DNA of 64,000 nucleotides from Parasponia andersonii (GCA_002914805.1 JXTB01000049.1:1389753-1453752), one strand, 5' to 3'; numbered from the stretch's first letter, positions 25,434 through 38,599 are shown. Numbers and translations: made by a program. Notes: generated from the sequence alone by a model not told the origin.

Positions 25434-25939
25434 TAGAAAAAATCAGAAAATGTATGATAGCAGCTCAAAGTAGACAGAAGTTTTATGCAGATCCAGAACA
25501 CCGACCCTTACACTTTTCTGTTGGTGATAAAGTATTTCTCAAAGTAGCCCCTATGAAAGGTGTAATAAGATTTGGAAAGAAAGGAAAGTTGAGCCCAAGA
25601 TTTATAGGTCCTTATAAGATCCTTGAGAAAGTTGTGATTGTCGCTTTTAGGCTTGCCCTACCCCCAGAATTATCAGGTGTACACAATGTCTTCCATATTT
25701 CTATGCTGAGAAAGTATGTATCAGATCCAGCCGATATTCTTAACCAGGAGTCACTTGAACTGGATCTAAAATTAAACTATAAGGAACGTCCTGTTTACAT
25801 TCTAGACAGAAAGGAGAAAGAATTGAGAAATAAAAAGATTCCTTTAGTGAAAGTTCTATGGCGAAACCATTCTGTTGAGGAGGCTACATGGGAAAGAGAA
25901 GATGAAATGAGAAGTCAACATCAAGAATTATTTAGGTAA
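25397..25939 (+). pseudogene. pol: Integrase GPY/F domain and C-terminal chromodomain, level 3 gypsy element
   Basis: The open frame reads VGDKVFLKVAPMKGVIRFGK, then GKLSPRFIGPYKILEKV, the GPY/F module. It ends with VKVLWRNHSVEEATWEREDE, an aromatic-cage-containing chromodomain as in plant chromoviruses. The chromodomain is thought to guide integration to heterochromatin (family knowledge). It terminates at 25937-25939 shortly before the polypurine tract. This is the longest intact stretch of pol in the element. Confidence 0.9.
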
Positions 25940-25964
25940 GCGAATTTCGAGGACGAAATATAAT

Positions 25965-25977
25965 AAGGGGGAAAGGA
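25965..25977 (+). other. Polypurine tract, level 3 gypsy element
   Basis: The purine run AAGGGGGAAAGGA lies 3 bp before the 3' LTR. It is the plus-strand DNA primer. Confidence 0.85.
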
Positions 25978-25980
25978 TTG

Positions 25981-28591
25981 TGATGCCCAAGATTCTCACA
26001 TACATAATAAGCCAATAATAAACATATTCATATTGCATAATAAACATATCAAGCAACTAGTACTATTTTCATAGTAAATTATTCATTCTGATTGTTAAAT
26101 GATCTGTATTATTGTACTAATATTTGTGGAAGTGCTCTCATGCAGTGTAAAGGCTCAGTACCCTCAGAGAGAGAGAGATTGGTGTGTGAAAGGAACAAAG
26201 AATACATTTATGAATAGTAATACTATACGAACATGCATTAAAATCATATTTGTTGATAACTTGGTCAAATAGTAATTTTTCGGTAAAATACATTTTTCAC
26301 GCTTTTCGGAGCCAAATTGACTGTGCATTTAACACGTCAAATAGCTTTTATTTAATGTGTAGAAACCATTTCTAGCAATTTCCAAAATGTTGGTTTCAGG
26401 TAAGCACGAGGTGGCAGTTACTGTACTGAACTATGTTTAATTACACTAAACTAGCTTAGATTAAGCTTAATCGCGTAATGTCATCTTTGTGCAGTCTAAT
26501 AATAGGCATTGATATTTTGTTTGCATTATTAATTGGAGTCTAATTGACTTATTTTTATGTTTAATGATTGGTTATGGGGCTAGGTGTCACTAGATTACAA
26601 TAAGATTGGTCATATGGGATTATAGGTCAAAGTATGACTAGTTTTCATCTCTTAAGCTAGGTTTCACCATTTTAGTCTACACTTGGGTGTATAGGATGGA
26701 ACAGCAATGTGGTGAGTATGCTAAGGATGTTTTAGAGCTGGACACATGGAAAGTAAGGTGCAAAATTCTCAAAATACCCCTTAGAACTTAAGTTATGCCA
26801 TTTCTTAGTTATTAAGTATCACTTTTGGACCAAATCTGGTCATTTTCATCTCTTTTCTCTCCAGCCACGACCTGAAACTCTCCCACTCATTTTTAGACTT
26901 CTCTCAGCTCCCATTAACCATTTCCAAGAGTTTCCAAGTGGTAGAACTCAATTTAGAGCTCAAGAAAGCAAGATAGGTCCAAACTAGTCAAGGTAATTCT
27001 ACTAATTCTCCTTCCTAGGTTTTGTTTTATTATTTCAATTATCCACTTGATACCACTTAAATAATGATTCCTCTAGGTCTTCTTGAGTCCTAAGATCAAT
27101 TTCTAAGCCATAGAAATCAGTTTTGTAGAAGAAGAAGGCAAGAGCTTCAACAAAGGTTCAAACTAGTCAAGGTGAGGTTTTTATGAAATTTGGAATTAGT
27201 AATTTATTTCTATTGCATTAGCCCTTAAATCAAAGCTTTTATTTGATGAATAAAGGTCCTAGAAAACCTTATATATGGTTGAAAATATAGAATTTAAGTG
27301 GAGGATCAAAGTTAGACTTAAAACCCCAAAGTTTGCTATTTGTGGATTCAAGTATTTTCATTGTTGGAATAAGTTGTCTACACTTGTAATTTGATTTCAT
27401 TACTTGGAATGTGTAAGACATTGATCCTTTTATGTAGATTACACCTATTTACTGGCTGGTTATGATGATATACAAGTGTAAAAGTTGTTTTAAGCTTTGT
27501 TTAAACTGAAAGGAATTCAAGTGCACCTAGGTTATTCTAAATGATCCTCTTTGAGGTATATATGTAGGAATTGGCTTGTGAATTATTATTGCAGATATTA
27601 AACCATTATTTTAATCATCTGGAAATGTCCTAGAAATAGGAGAGGTACTGTCCAAATATTTTTAAAATCAAATGGTACTATTTAGAAGCAAATGGACTAG
27701 TTTTTATAAAAGTATGTGCCATTTTGGTTCATTTTGTGATTAGATTTCCTGATTTTGTGAAAGTTGTGATTTATGCTTGTGGTTGCTTTCTTTAAGCATT
27801 TTACATTCTAGTAATGAAATTGATATAAGGTCTTCTACATACCTTACCACAGAGGATATTGACCCTTTTCACTATCTTTTCTGTCGGACACAAGATAAGT
27901 AACGTTACACCTGCAATGTAAGAAATTATTTGTTCTGTGAACTTATGAAATCCTTGAATTATATGAAAAGTTGTATTTGTTATTTTGTTATGCCTAAAGC
28001 ATAAATATCTAAATCTGTTATTCCGACATACATGAGGCATGAACATGTGGTGTATTTATATTGCCTGACAAGTATTAGTGAATAGGGTGTGGCGGGCCAG
28101 CACCCAATTATCTGGTTCCTTCGGGAACATTATCTGGTTCCTTCGGGAACATCCCAATCATACCATTATCTGTTTTCTAGAATATGCACGTCGCATTTGC
28201 ACTCGTTACTTACTGAGTTTTATACTCACAAATATTCTTACATTGCAGATGATACTGTTCATATGTGAGTTAAGAGGAGGAGCGCCAACTTTCCGACCGG
28301 GGCTTGTGTATATGAGAATTTTGATGCTGTGATTTCCTGACTTAGAATTTTGTATATATTTTGTGTGTGTGTACATTATGTATATTTTTATGAGAGGTCC
28401 ACTTTGGGAGTATGTATGTATGTATAAATTATACTATATGTAAAAATGAGTGGAGTTTTTCTCTCTCTCTAGAAAGTCAAAAGTTTTAATTCTCCCTTGT
28501 TTTATTAGTTCTAAGTCGAGTAGCATCTCCCGATCTCACTAAATAGTTATACAAATATCCTTACATATGTGTATGGGATTGAGAGATGTCA
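25981..28591 (+). mobile_element. 3' LTR of the level 3 gypsy element
   Basis: A 2611-bp copy of 18889-21720, TGATGCCC to GAGATGTCA. It lacks about 190 bp present in the 5' LTR (roughly 21085-21275), which removes two hairpin repeats. Otherwise the two differ by scattered substitutions, so the insertion is not very recent. The level 2 LTR resumes at 28592. Confidence 0.9.
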
Positions 28592-30701
28592 CACATACAT
28601 ACTTATATAGTGGATCTCTCATATAGTTTCTCATAATATATATACAGAAGAAAAATATTCAAAATTTGCTCTAAGAAAACTACCAGATCAAAATACTCAT
28701 ATACACAAGCTGTGGTCAGAAAGTAAGTGCTCTTTCTCTAATCTCAAACGTTAGCAATACCCTCTACAATGTAAGAATATTTATGAGTATGAAATTTAGT
28801 AAGTAACATATGCAGATGTAGAGTACATATAATACGAAATAGAGAATTATATGGTTGGGATCCTTGTGTATATTATATTGCCTGACAAGACTGTGAATCG
28901 TATACTGAGTCACTCAGAGAACATATAACATATCATGAGCTATATGGAAGTCTCGAGCCCCAAAGAATCCATTCTGTGCACAGTAGAGTTCCACCCTATA
29001 ATACCTTCAGAGTGTTCTTGAAGGAATTATAGTATCCTTAAAAGGACCAGAATATTCTTGAAAGAACCAGAGTGTCCCGAAGGAATCATATCACATACTC
29101 GTCAGGTAATATAAATACACCATGCCTTTATGTTTCATACAAAGCTGAATAAAACACACACACATATATATATACACATACACACATATCCATAGATTCT
29201 ACAGATTCACAAAACCAAAAGATTTTTACATTGCAGGTGTGATGTTACTTACCTCGATTCCGAGTTTTTTAAGCCCTTACTCGTGAAATGCTCTTTGCTC
29301 AAGATACAAGTGATGTTTTCCTAATATTTTGCGGTAACAGGTTCATTTTTAATCATTAATCATCTGATTTTCAAAGCCTAGTTTAAAAAGAATTAATTCC
29401 TTGTGTAAATCAAGCAAGAGAGTAAAAGCAATAGTAATAAAATTCTTTGTAAATCTTCCAATCCAACTATTTAAAGCATTCACTTATTCAAAAACAAAAT
29501 TCATACTATCTGTCATTACATCAAACAATAATAATATTTGAACTAAACCTATTTAATTATAAAATCAAGTAAATCAGTAATAGGAAGATATACCAACGAG
29601 ACATTAATTACATATTCTGGCCATATGACTTCAATGGTTTTATAAAAACGAAAAGTTCAAGCAAGTATATATCACTATCAAGTAATAATTTAGTCAACAA
29701 AACATTCCACCATAAGTTAAAAATTAAAGATACTAAGACAAAAGCATTAAAACTAACTTCCAATATAATAACAAAAGCTATACATAATTAAACTATCACC
29801 AAGTCTGATCATGCAAACCACCCAAAACACATAAAGCTAGAAAAATAATTAAGAATCATGTAGGAGTTTCCCAATATATAAATGAAAACTTGATAATATA
29901 GATATTTGCTCTTAAATTTGAAAAACAGGAAAAATTAAACATAGTCCACAAGGAAATTGTTAATAACAATAAAGAAAATCACCTTCAAGCTCACGTGAAG
30001 GAGAAAATAGTCTACTTTCACTTAACCCACTACAGCCAATACGTGAGAATCAAGAGTAAATATCCATGATGGAGTTCTAGTAATAACATGAAGAGGAGAG
30101 GTTTTGAGGGGAAAGTGTTTGGCCGAGGATGAGAGAAATCCCAAAGGTAATTCAGTACATTTAATTAGATATACTCACTTTGAGAAAGTTCACCGACTTT
30201 GGCAAAGTCGGTTCCTAGTCTCTTTTTATATATATTGAAAACCAAAAAAAAAAAAAAAACGTAATAAAGTTATGCTAAAATTATAAGGTAGGATGTGTAA
30301 GTAGCAAACATGATTTAAATAGAACAAGACACTTAATTAATGCTTAAAGAGAATAAATTAATGAACCCATTATCCAAATATGTTCTAACTATAATAAAAA
30401 AAATAATTAAAGGAAATACCACTTAACACACATTAAAGTTGTACCAATGAGCACTTCTAGAGTATTTTACTGCAAAAATTTACTTAGTAAATGAGAGTTA
30501 ATAATCACAAGAAACTTATAACAAATATTTAAGAATCTTAACTTAGTCCCCCACCTCCTGCCTATTTTTTTTTTTTGGAAACAATTTATGCTTCCTATGA
30601 ATGCACATAAAACTTTAATATGGGTGATGTAGAGTCATATTGGTATTGACTATTTAATTTTTGTGAGGAGTTGGGTGTCATACGAGATTTAGGATATCAC
30701 A
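28592..30701 (-). mobile_element. 5' LTR of the level 2 gypsy element, remainder
   Basis: It continues the LTR begun at 18696: ACATACTTATATAG, then GGATCTCTCATATAGTTTCTC, matching 8365-8400, through to AGGATATCACA, matching 10510-10520. With the first part it totals about 2.3 kb, the same as the other LTR. Hairpin-like GTTCTTGAAGGAA repeats lie at 29005-29090. Confidence 0.85.
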
Positions 30702-31735
30702 AATTTGGAAGTTAATTCATTGTAAAAGTAAGCTTTTGTACTTTGAAAGTAGTTAGATAACAAGTTAGGTTCATGCAAAATCTTTTTCAAGTCTTAAAAT
30801 AGGTTTTATTTATAAGCTTATAAGAAAACTAACCTTTTCTAACTATTTTACACAGTTTTTGGAGTTTTCGATCGATCAGTAAAGTTTTTGGTAGATTCCT
30901 GAAACTAGCCGCTAGAAGTGTAGTTGCAACGGTCGAAAACTAACGGTCAGAAATGAAATTTTCGGTCTTCCGGGCAGTCTACCTGTTGGTTATTTCCGGT
31001 CTACTAGTAGGCATTTCCGGTCTATCTGTGAGTCTACCTATGATTTTTAATTTTTAACAGCTTTTGGCGTTTTTGCAAATTTTGACAACTTTTGGCATTT
31101 TTCAAATTCTGACTTCTAAACTTATTTTAATCTCTTTAAAAATATTAGGAATCAATTTGAAAAGAATATTTTGACTATTGCAAACTTATTTTAGATACAG
31201 AAATATTTTTAACAATAATTTAGGTGGTATTCATACCAAAATATATTCTAGTTTGCAAATAGAAAAATCTCTTTTAAGCATATTTAAAATAACCATGATT
31301 TTAAATATATTTTTAACTTTATTAAACTTAAGAAATTATATTTTAAAGTATATTTTGCCTATTAAAAATCATTATTTTCTATTTTCAAACTTTTATATTA
31401 AATTAACCATTTTAAGCTTAAGTTAGTTTGAAAACTCTTTTGAAAGTATGAGTCAATGCAAAGAGAAATTATGTGTAATGAACTAAATCGTATATAAGAC
31501 TAAATAAGAAATATACCGTATCTAAGTATGGTCTTATATCTTGATTGTCCATCTTTAAGCTTGATTCTAATAAATCTAATATGCATCCATCTACGAGCTT
31601 GATTCCTTGATTAATTTAAGTTAGAACTTTTAAAGTTATTTCACTACACACTCAAGTTAATTCATTAGTACTAAATGAAATGTTTATTATCTTCAAAATA
31701 AGAGTGAGTAAGATTGAAACCTTAATTTCTCAATA
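30702..31735 (-). mobile_element. Inverted solo copia LTR, second half (level 1)
   Basis: It continues the inverted LTR broken at 8175. Words such as CGGTCTACT and CGGTCGAAAAC (30920-31030) are the reverse complement of those at 4890-5060. Near its end, CTACACACTCAAGT and ATGTTTATTAT are the complement of the start of the 4535 LTR. It ends CAATA followed by CAAGG (31736-31740), the second copy of the target duplication. Total LTR length is about 1.78 kb. Confidence 0.75.
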
Positions 31736-32760
31736 CAAGGACCCAAATTAGTATGGGTACCAAAAATCAAAGTTTGATTCTTATTTATAGGTACAACAGA
31801 AGAAGAACTTTTGGTTCTTGGATAGTGATTGCTCCAAACGTATGAGTGGAGACTATTCTTTGCTCTCATCATTCACTAAAAAAAAAAATGAAGGACATTT
31901 TACTTTTAAAGACAATGCAAAAGGAAAAATTTTGGGTATAGATAACATTGGTACAACTTCCTCATCTATTATAGAAAATATTTTGCTTGTTGATAGTCTT
32001 AAACACAATTTGCTTAGAACAAGTGATAAATATTATTGAGTTATTTTTGAACCTTCCAAATGCTTAATTGAGGACACTTGTTTAAAAGAATTCATTTTTG
32101 AACGAAAAAGAAAAGATAATGTGTATACTATTGATATTGAAAACTACTTTAGTCAAGATAAGTATTTTTCGGTTTTAAAAGATGATTCTTGGCTTTGGCA
32201 TATAAGACTTGGATATGCTAGTATGAATACTATTTCTAAACTTTCAAATAAAAGTCTTATCAGTAGTTTACCTAGTTTACTTTGAAAAAAGTCAAGGTTT
32301 CTTATGCATGTCAATTTAGAAAACAAGTAAAAAGTTCTTTTAAATCTAAAAACACCATTTCTACTTCTTGACCCTTGCGACTACTTCATATGGATTTATT
32401 TGAACCATCAAAAGTAGCTAGTCTTGGTGGAAAATACTATACTTTTATGATAGTTGATGATTTTTCAAGGTTAATGTGGGTTCTATTTTTTGCTCATAAA
32501 AACGATGTTTTAAATGTACTTACTATCTTTTGTAAGAAGGTACAAATTGAAAAAGGCTATACCATCAAATATAATAGAAGTGAACGTGGCGGTGAGTTTG
32601 AAATTGATGAAGTGGAAGCTTTTTGTTACAAAAATAGTTTTGATCATAATTTTTCAACTCTAGAGCTCCACAACAAAATGGAGTTAGAGAAAGAAAGAAT
32701 AGAACCCTATATGAAATAGCAAGAAGCATGCTAAATGAAAAAAGTTAGCCAAAATATTTT
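31736..32760 (+). pseudogene. pol: Protease and integrase of the outer copia element
   Basis: It resumes the reading frame left at 7426: GPKLVWVPKIKV, a segment that typically precedes copia protease. Then comes WFLDSDCSKRMSGDYSLL, the retropepsin block with Asp-Ser-Asp in place of Asp-Ser-Gly. The integrase has a GAG-pre-integrase piece (WLWHIRLGYASMNTISKL) and core starts (LLHMDLFEPSKVASLGGKYY, FMIVDDFSRLMWVLFFAHKN). Stops at 32037, 32283 and 32717 and several shifts break it up. Confidence 0.85.
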
Positions 32761-34790
32761 TGGCCGAAGTAGTAACCACCGCATGCCATATTGTGAATAG
32801 AGTTATAATAAAGTCAATTTTAAACAAGATATCTTATGAGTTTTGGAAAGGTAGAAAACCCAACATTGGCTGTTTTAAAGTTTTGGTTGTAAATGTTTTA
32901 TTTTGAATACTAAAGACAATTTGGGAAAATTTGATTCAACTTCCGATGTTGATATTTTTCTTGGATATTCTACTACTAGTAAGGCTTATAGAGTTTTTAC
33001 TAAAAGAGCATTTGTAGTAGAAGAATTTACGCATGTTATTTTGATGAGTCTAATGATCTCCATGAGGAGAGAAAATTAGATGATGATGATGTTATAGGTA
33101 TAGAACTAAGGTTAAATGAGCTAAGTGTCAATGAGAAAACAAATGGAGATAAAGACATCCAACTACAACAAAATCTTAAAGAAGAAAAGGAAAGTAACAA
33201 TGGTAATACTTTTTCTCTTCTTGAAGATTTAAAATTCATTTATGCTCATCCTAAAGACTAAATTCTAGATGACCTTTTACAAGGAGTAAGACTAGAGCAT
33301 CACTTAGGAATATTTGCAATAATATGACTTTTATCTCTCAAATCGAACTAAAAAGTTTTAAAGATGCCGAAAAAAATGAATTATGGATTTTAGCTATTCA
33401 AGAAGAATTAAATCAATTTGAAAGAAGTGATGTATAGGAATTAGTTCCAAGACCTAAAAATCAGTCGGTTATTAGAACTAAATAAGTCTCTTGAAATAAG
33501 GTAGATGAGTATGGGGTGATTATGAGAAACAAAGCTAGACTGATAGCTCAAGGTTTCAATCAAGTTATGAAGAAACCTTTGCACCTGTAGTAAGATTAGA
33601 ATCCATAAGGATGCTTTTAGTATTTACAAGTTATAAGAATTTTATCCTATACCAAATGGATATTAAGAGTGCATTTTTGAATGGGTATGTTTTAGAAGAA
33701 ATATATGTAGCCTAACTCCCTGATTTTCAAAATCATAAGTATCCGGGTAATATTTTTAAATTAAAAAAAAAGCTTTTTATGGTTTAAAGCAAGCTCCTAG
33801 AGCTTGGTTTGATAGATTAAGTAAATTCTTGATTTTAAATAGTTTTCCTATGAAAAAAACCAGATACTACTCTTTTTATAAAAAGAAAAAATGGAAAGAT
33901 GATTATAGTCCAAATTTATATTGATGATATTATATTTGATACTACTAATGTTTCTCTTTGTGACGAATTTTCTAAGTGTATATATAATAAATTCGAAATG
34001 AGCATGATGAAAGAACTCATTTTCTTCCTTGGACTTCAAATCAAACAAAGCGAAGAAGATATTTTCATCAATCAATCTAAGTACAACAAGGATATGTTGA
34101 ATAAGTTTAAAATGGAGAACTCCAAGTCAATGAGAACACCTATAAGTTCTTCAATCAAGCTTGACAAAGACAAAAATGGTAAAGGAGAGGATACCACTAA
34201 ATATCAAGGTATGATTGGACCATTTCTTTACTTAATGGCTAGTAGACTAGATATAATGTTTAGTGGTTGTCTATGTGCTAAATTTTAATTTAATCCTGAG
34301 GAATCACATCTTAGTGTAGTAAAACGCACTCTTAAATATTTGTATGGCACTATGAACCTAGGATTGTGGAATCCAAAAGGCACACACCTTAACATTACTA
34401 ATTTTTTGGATACAGACTTTGCCAATTGTCAAACCGACCGCAAGAGTACAAGTAACACTTGTCACTTTCTTAGTTATTTACTTCTGAATATATCTCTATA
34501 GGTAGTTATTGTACTCAAATTCTATGGATCAAACAAATACTAATGGACTTTGGAATGAATTATAATCATGTGTCTATTAAATGTGACAATACTAGTACTA
34601 TCAATTTGTCTAAAAATCCAATTTTGCATTCACGTGCTTAGCATATTGATATTAGACATCATTTTCTTCATGATCGTATGCAAAAAGGTGACATTGTACT
34701 TGAGTTTATTTGTACAGAAAAATAACTAGCTGATATTTTCAGTAAACCACTTAGCGATGATCATTTTTGCATGATTTTCAGAGAACTTTG
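32761..34790 (+). pseudogene. pol: Reverse transcriptase and RNase H of the outer copia element
   Basis: RT begins around 33360-33560 (ELWILAIQEELNQFE, KARLIAQGF) and continues YQMDIKSAFLNGYVLEEIYV near 33650-33710. The catalytic block IVQIYIDDIIFDTTNV is near 33900-33950, with its Asp-Asp intact. The frame 33899-34288 carries the RT connection. RNase H follows with broken frames and ends ADIFSKPLSDDHFCMIFREL near 34730-34790, the usual copia Pol end. Many stops are present. Confidence 0.85.
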
Positions 34791-35030
34791 CATGATTGAT
34801 CATAATGAGCTTTATTTATTTTTTTCTGTGTTTAAAAGTTGTTTGATTTGCTTTATATGATGATTATATTGTTGATTTTTTCAATGTTTTCATTGTTGGT
34901 TTAATCGTTTCCATCGTTTTGAACTATTTTTAACCGAAAATCTATGAAATCAAGGGAATCGGTAGATCAAAAACTTTTTCGGTCTGCCAAAAAAGTGCCT
35001 TGGAAAATATTTTTTCTTTGCTATGTTCAG
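34791..35030 (+). mobile_element. Sequence after pol of the outer copia element
   Basis: About 240 bp continue past the RNase H end with words like CCGAAAATC and CGGTCTGCC that also occur in this element's LTR region. No polypurine tract or LTR start equal to 4535 follows; the sequence changes character at 35031. The 3' LTR therefore appears lost or displaced. Confidence 0.45.
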
Positions 35031-36190
35031 TGATGAACGTCTAATTGTGTACATTTATTATGGGATTAGATCATCATTATACATTAAATTCCCTAATTTA
35101 AAGCACTTTTGTAGACATAGGCATAAAAGAAAAAATTACCTCTAATTTGTGCTAAATATTTGTTTCTGCGCAGGTTTTGTAAAATAGGTACAGATTCTAA
35201 ACTACATGGGATTTGGATCCAATTCATGAACTCATAGATTTTATACTCAATTATTCACTAATTACAATTCACAAGATCTGCCCAGATTATTTTGAAAGGA
35301 GTCTCAAATGGACAACATTATAAATTGGACTGCACTCGCATTCAGCCCGACACTCTTTATTATTTGGCCCATTCTGACCTCATTACAATCTCAAATAGAG
35401 TGATTCGTGATGCTATGGATACGTACACAAAATTATCTAGATGATTTATTCTTTGAGAAAATTCAAAAAAAGCCGAAATCTGGGTAAAAATATCGAGTTT
35501 TTCCACATGATAAGATCAGCAACCGATTTTGACTCAGCAGAACCTAACTTCACCAATTTTGCTATAAGTCAAGAAATACATCTCCAATGGATGCAATTTT
35601 GGTGGCATACGACTTCTAAGAGATAACGATTCACGTTTTCTTCTTTGATCAAGACATTTCTAGTCCAAATTTATGAAGTTTCAGATACATCTTTGAGAGA
35701 GACTGAATCTACCAAAACAAGTTGCCAACTTGCTCTTATCCTTAGTTTACAAATTTGACTTTGTATCTCTAAATTTTCCTATAAATAGATGCTTAAGCTA
35801 GGCTTAGGAGGCATCTTGGTTTTGTAAACTAGATCACTTTCTTTTATTCTCCTCTTGTTATTCATGATATTTTAATCTTGCTTTGCCTTCAAAGTAGTAA
35901 GAGTTTTATGTTTATAGTTATGTTCATATTGTTTTCATACTTGTTATTCTTCTTCATCATGTTTACTTAATCTTGCATGTTGCTAAGGTGAAAGGGTGAA
36001 TCTCTTGGGGAAAAGATAGGTATAATCTAAATTCTAGGTAGACTTCATTGTTTATATCCTTTAATCATTGTTATATATGTGCTATTTAATTTTCTTAATC
36101 AATCTTAATACCCTCCTTGTTAAGTGGTGGGTTTTGATTCATTGTAGTCAACCTTTGGCACAACAAATACTTAATTCCTTCTCTCTATGG
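35031..36190 (+). mobile_element. LTR-like fragment of another retroelement
   Basis: It starts TGATGAACGTCTAATTGTG and contains a promoter-like CCTATAAATAGATGC at about 35780, followed by a 5' leader-like AT/CT-rich segment. No coding domain is present. The order and promoter suggest an LTR, perhaps of the Athila/Tat side of gypsy, but I recognise the class only weakly. The right boundary, around 36190, is where a minus-strand copia leader begins. Confidence 0.45.
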
Positions 36191-37017
36191 TGCCCTGCTG
36201 GTATCATTGGAGTCACAAGAAGGTTTGGCACTCGAGCCACAGCAGGGACTGGCACTGTCACTGCAGATGCCACAGTAGGCTATTGAGAACTAGCCATGTT
36301 CTCAGCATTGACTACATCAGCATTGTTGTTCGCCATCTCTGAAATTAATCAATCAAAGATTATTAATTTCAGTACAAATTTGTTCACAGGAAAGGCCGGA
36401 GGGTTCACAAATAGATCTCACTTAAAATTTCGTCTCAAAGAAACTCCCAAGAAAGACGTGGAGGGGTCACAATTGCTTCCTCTTCAAACCTAGTCTCCTT
36501 AGACAGAACACAAATTCTCCTCCACAAGAATTTCACACCAAGAATAATTGTACTAAGAAAGTAGTAGAGCAATATATATATTCAAATAACTAAAATTATA
36601 TATATTGCAAATATAAGTATAAAGAATTTAACAAATAAATTCTAACATGCAATCTACCATAAAGAATTTAATAAAATAAATTCTAACATGCAACCTAATA
36701 AAAACCTTATATAAAGTAACGAATCAGTTTTAAGATTGTAAGAAATAAATTAATAATAACGTGCAATATAAAAGGTTACAAAGATATTTAACAAACGTTT
36801 ACAATAAACTTTAAGACAAAATTTAAAGTTACCAAAAGGTCTTGGTAAATTTTTGTTCAATAACGTGCAATAAACTTTCATTAACAAGATATGGGTCTCA
36901 CTCAATTTTTAGCTTCAAAATGGTTCATGAAAATGAATTCTTTAACACAAAATTGGATTTTCAAAAATACATAGGCTTCTAAGCCTAAATAAGCCCAAAA
37001 TCCTAAATTTTCCAACA
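36191..37017 (-). mobile_element. 5' end of a minus-strand copia-like element: LTR, leader and gag start
   Basis: On the minus strand it starts TGTTGGAAAATTTAGGAT at 37017, exactly where the tandem array ends. It continues with AT-rich LTR sequence that includes a doubled CATGTTAGAATTTATT block (36610-36705), then a leader. A splice-acceptor-like TTTCAG lies just before ATGGCGAACAACAATGC (ATG at 36336). The short frame reads MANNNADVVNAENMASSQ and stops at about 36282; such Asn/Ala-rich starts are common in copia Gag. The element is cut at about 36190. Class assignment is inference. Confidence 0.45.
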
Positions 37018-37857
37018 TAAGGCACGTATCCTAAAACTTATATATATATATATGTCAATTAGGTTGTTGTTAGTAATTATCTTCGTTAATAAAAGCAAGA
37101 ATTAAACCTTCCGAAAAAAAAAACCTATTAAGTTTTGCGCATATATATACTGGGAGTACTATGCGTGTAAGACTGGAGTTGATTATTAAAAAGGACAAAC
37201 AGAAAAACAAAAAATGAAAATAAAATAAAAATAAGAGGACAAAATGAGACCACCCGTGACCGAAAACACGGGTTTCATAGATTCCGTTTAAGTGTGTGCT
37301 GAGCTCCTTGCACGATACTGAAAATATGTTTGCCTGTTTTTAAAGTTTTTGTTCCCACCTTAATCGTAAATTAACTCAAATAATTCATTTAAATTGTAAC
37401 ATAAAGTCACTCTTAAATAAAATTTTATCGTATAAATTAACTTCTAGATTACTTCTCAAAATACATTTTACATTAAATTGGAATATTCGATTGAAACATT
37501 AAATTAGAATTGAGAGTATATTTGCCAAATTTAATTTGTAACAAAGACAGATTTTTTATATTTAATCTGCTGACTTAGTATCTTTCCCATATATCCGTTT
37601 TAGTAATTAAAAGTATATATATTTTGGTAAACATGTATATATATATATATATATATATATTTATGAATACTTTTATCATGTTATGATAAAAATAACAACT
37701 CTAATATTTTTAATTTCAAAAAGTAGTAAGAAATTGTATCCCTAAAATTTTACTCTCAAAATAAAGTTACCATCACTTCTATCATGTTATGATATTAATT
37801 AATTATTTTAATATTAATTTGATTAAGAAATGGGTGTAAGGCACGTACCTAAAACTA

Positions 37858-37898
<41 letters not shown>

Positions 37899-38565
37899 TA
37901 TGTAGATATATATATCAATTAGATTATTATCAGTAAATATCTTCGTTAATAAAAACAAATATTACTGGGAGTACTGTATGCGTAAGACTGGTGTTGATTA
38001 TTAAAATGAACAAACAGAAAAACGAAAAATAAGAATAAAAATAAAAATAAGAGGACAAAATGGGACCATGCGTGACAAAAGACCTGGGTTTCATAGACTC
38101 TATTTAAGTATGTATTGAGCTTCTTGCAGCATACTGAAAATATGTTTGCTTGATTTTGAAGTTTTTGTTTACACCTTAATTATAAATTAATTCAAATAAT
38201 TCAATTAAATTATAAGATAAAGTCATTCTTAAATAAAATTTTACTGTTATGAATTAACTTCTAAATTGCTTCTCAAAATATATTTTACATTAAATTAGAA
38301 TTGAGAGTATATTTACCAAATTTAATTTGTAACAAAGATAAATTTTTGATCTTTAATTTATAACACTTAGTATCTTCTCCTTTGTCACACTCATTAATAT
38401 TAATTTGAATTTTTAATTGAAACATTAAATTGGAATTGGAGTATATTTGCTAAATTTAATTTGTAACAAAGGTAAATTTTAGATCTTTAATCTATCACAC
38501 TTAGTATCTTCTCCATATATCTTTTTTAGTAATAAAAAATTACATATATATATATATTAGTAAAA

Positions 38566-38599
<34 letters not shown>

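Noticed and set aside
31178..31426. Leu/Ile-rich open frame of 82 codons.
   Set aside because: It falls in the inverted copia LTR, is AT-rich, and opens by composition.
5839..35030. A functional retrotransposon in the nested block.
   Set aside because: All gag/pol regions have stops, shifts or changed catalytic residues (Asp-Ser-Arg protease, FIID and FIDE reverse transcriptase); none can be autonomous.
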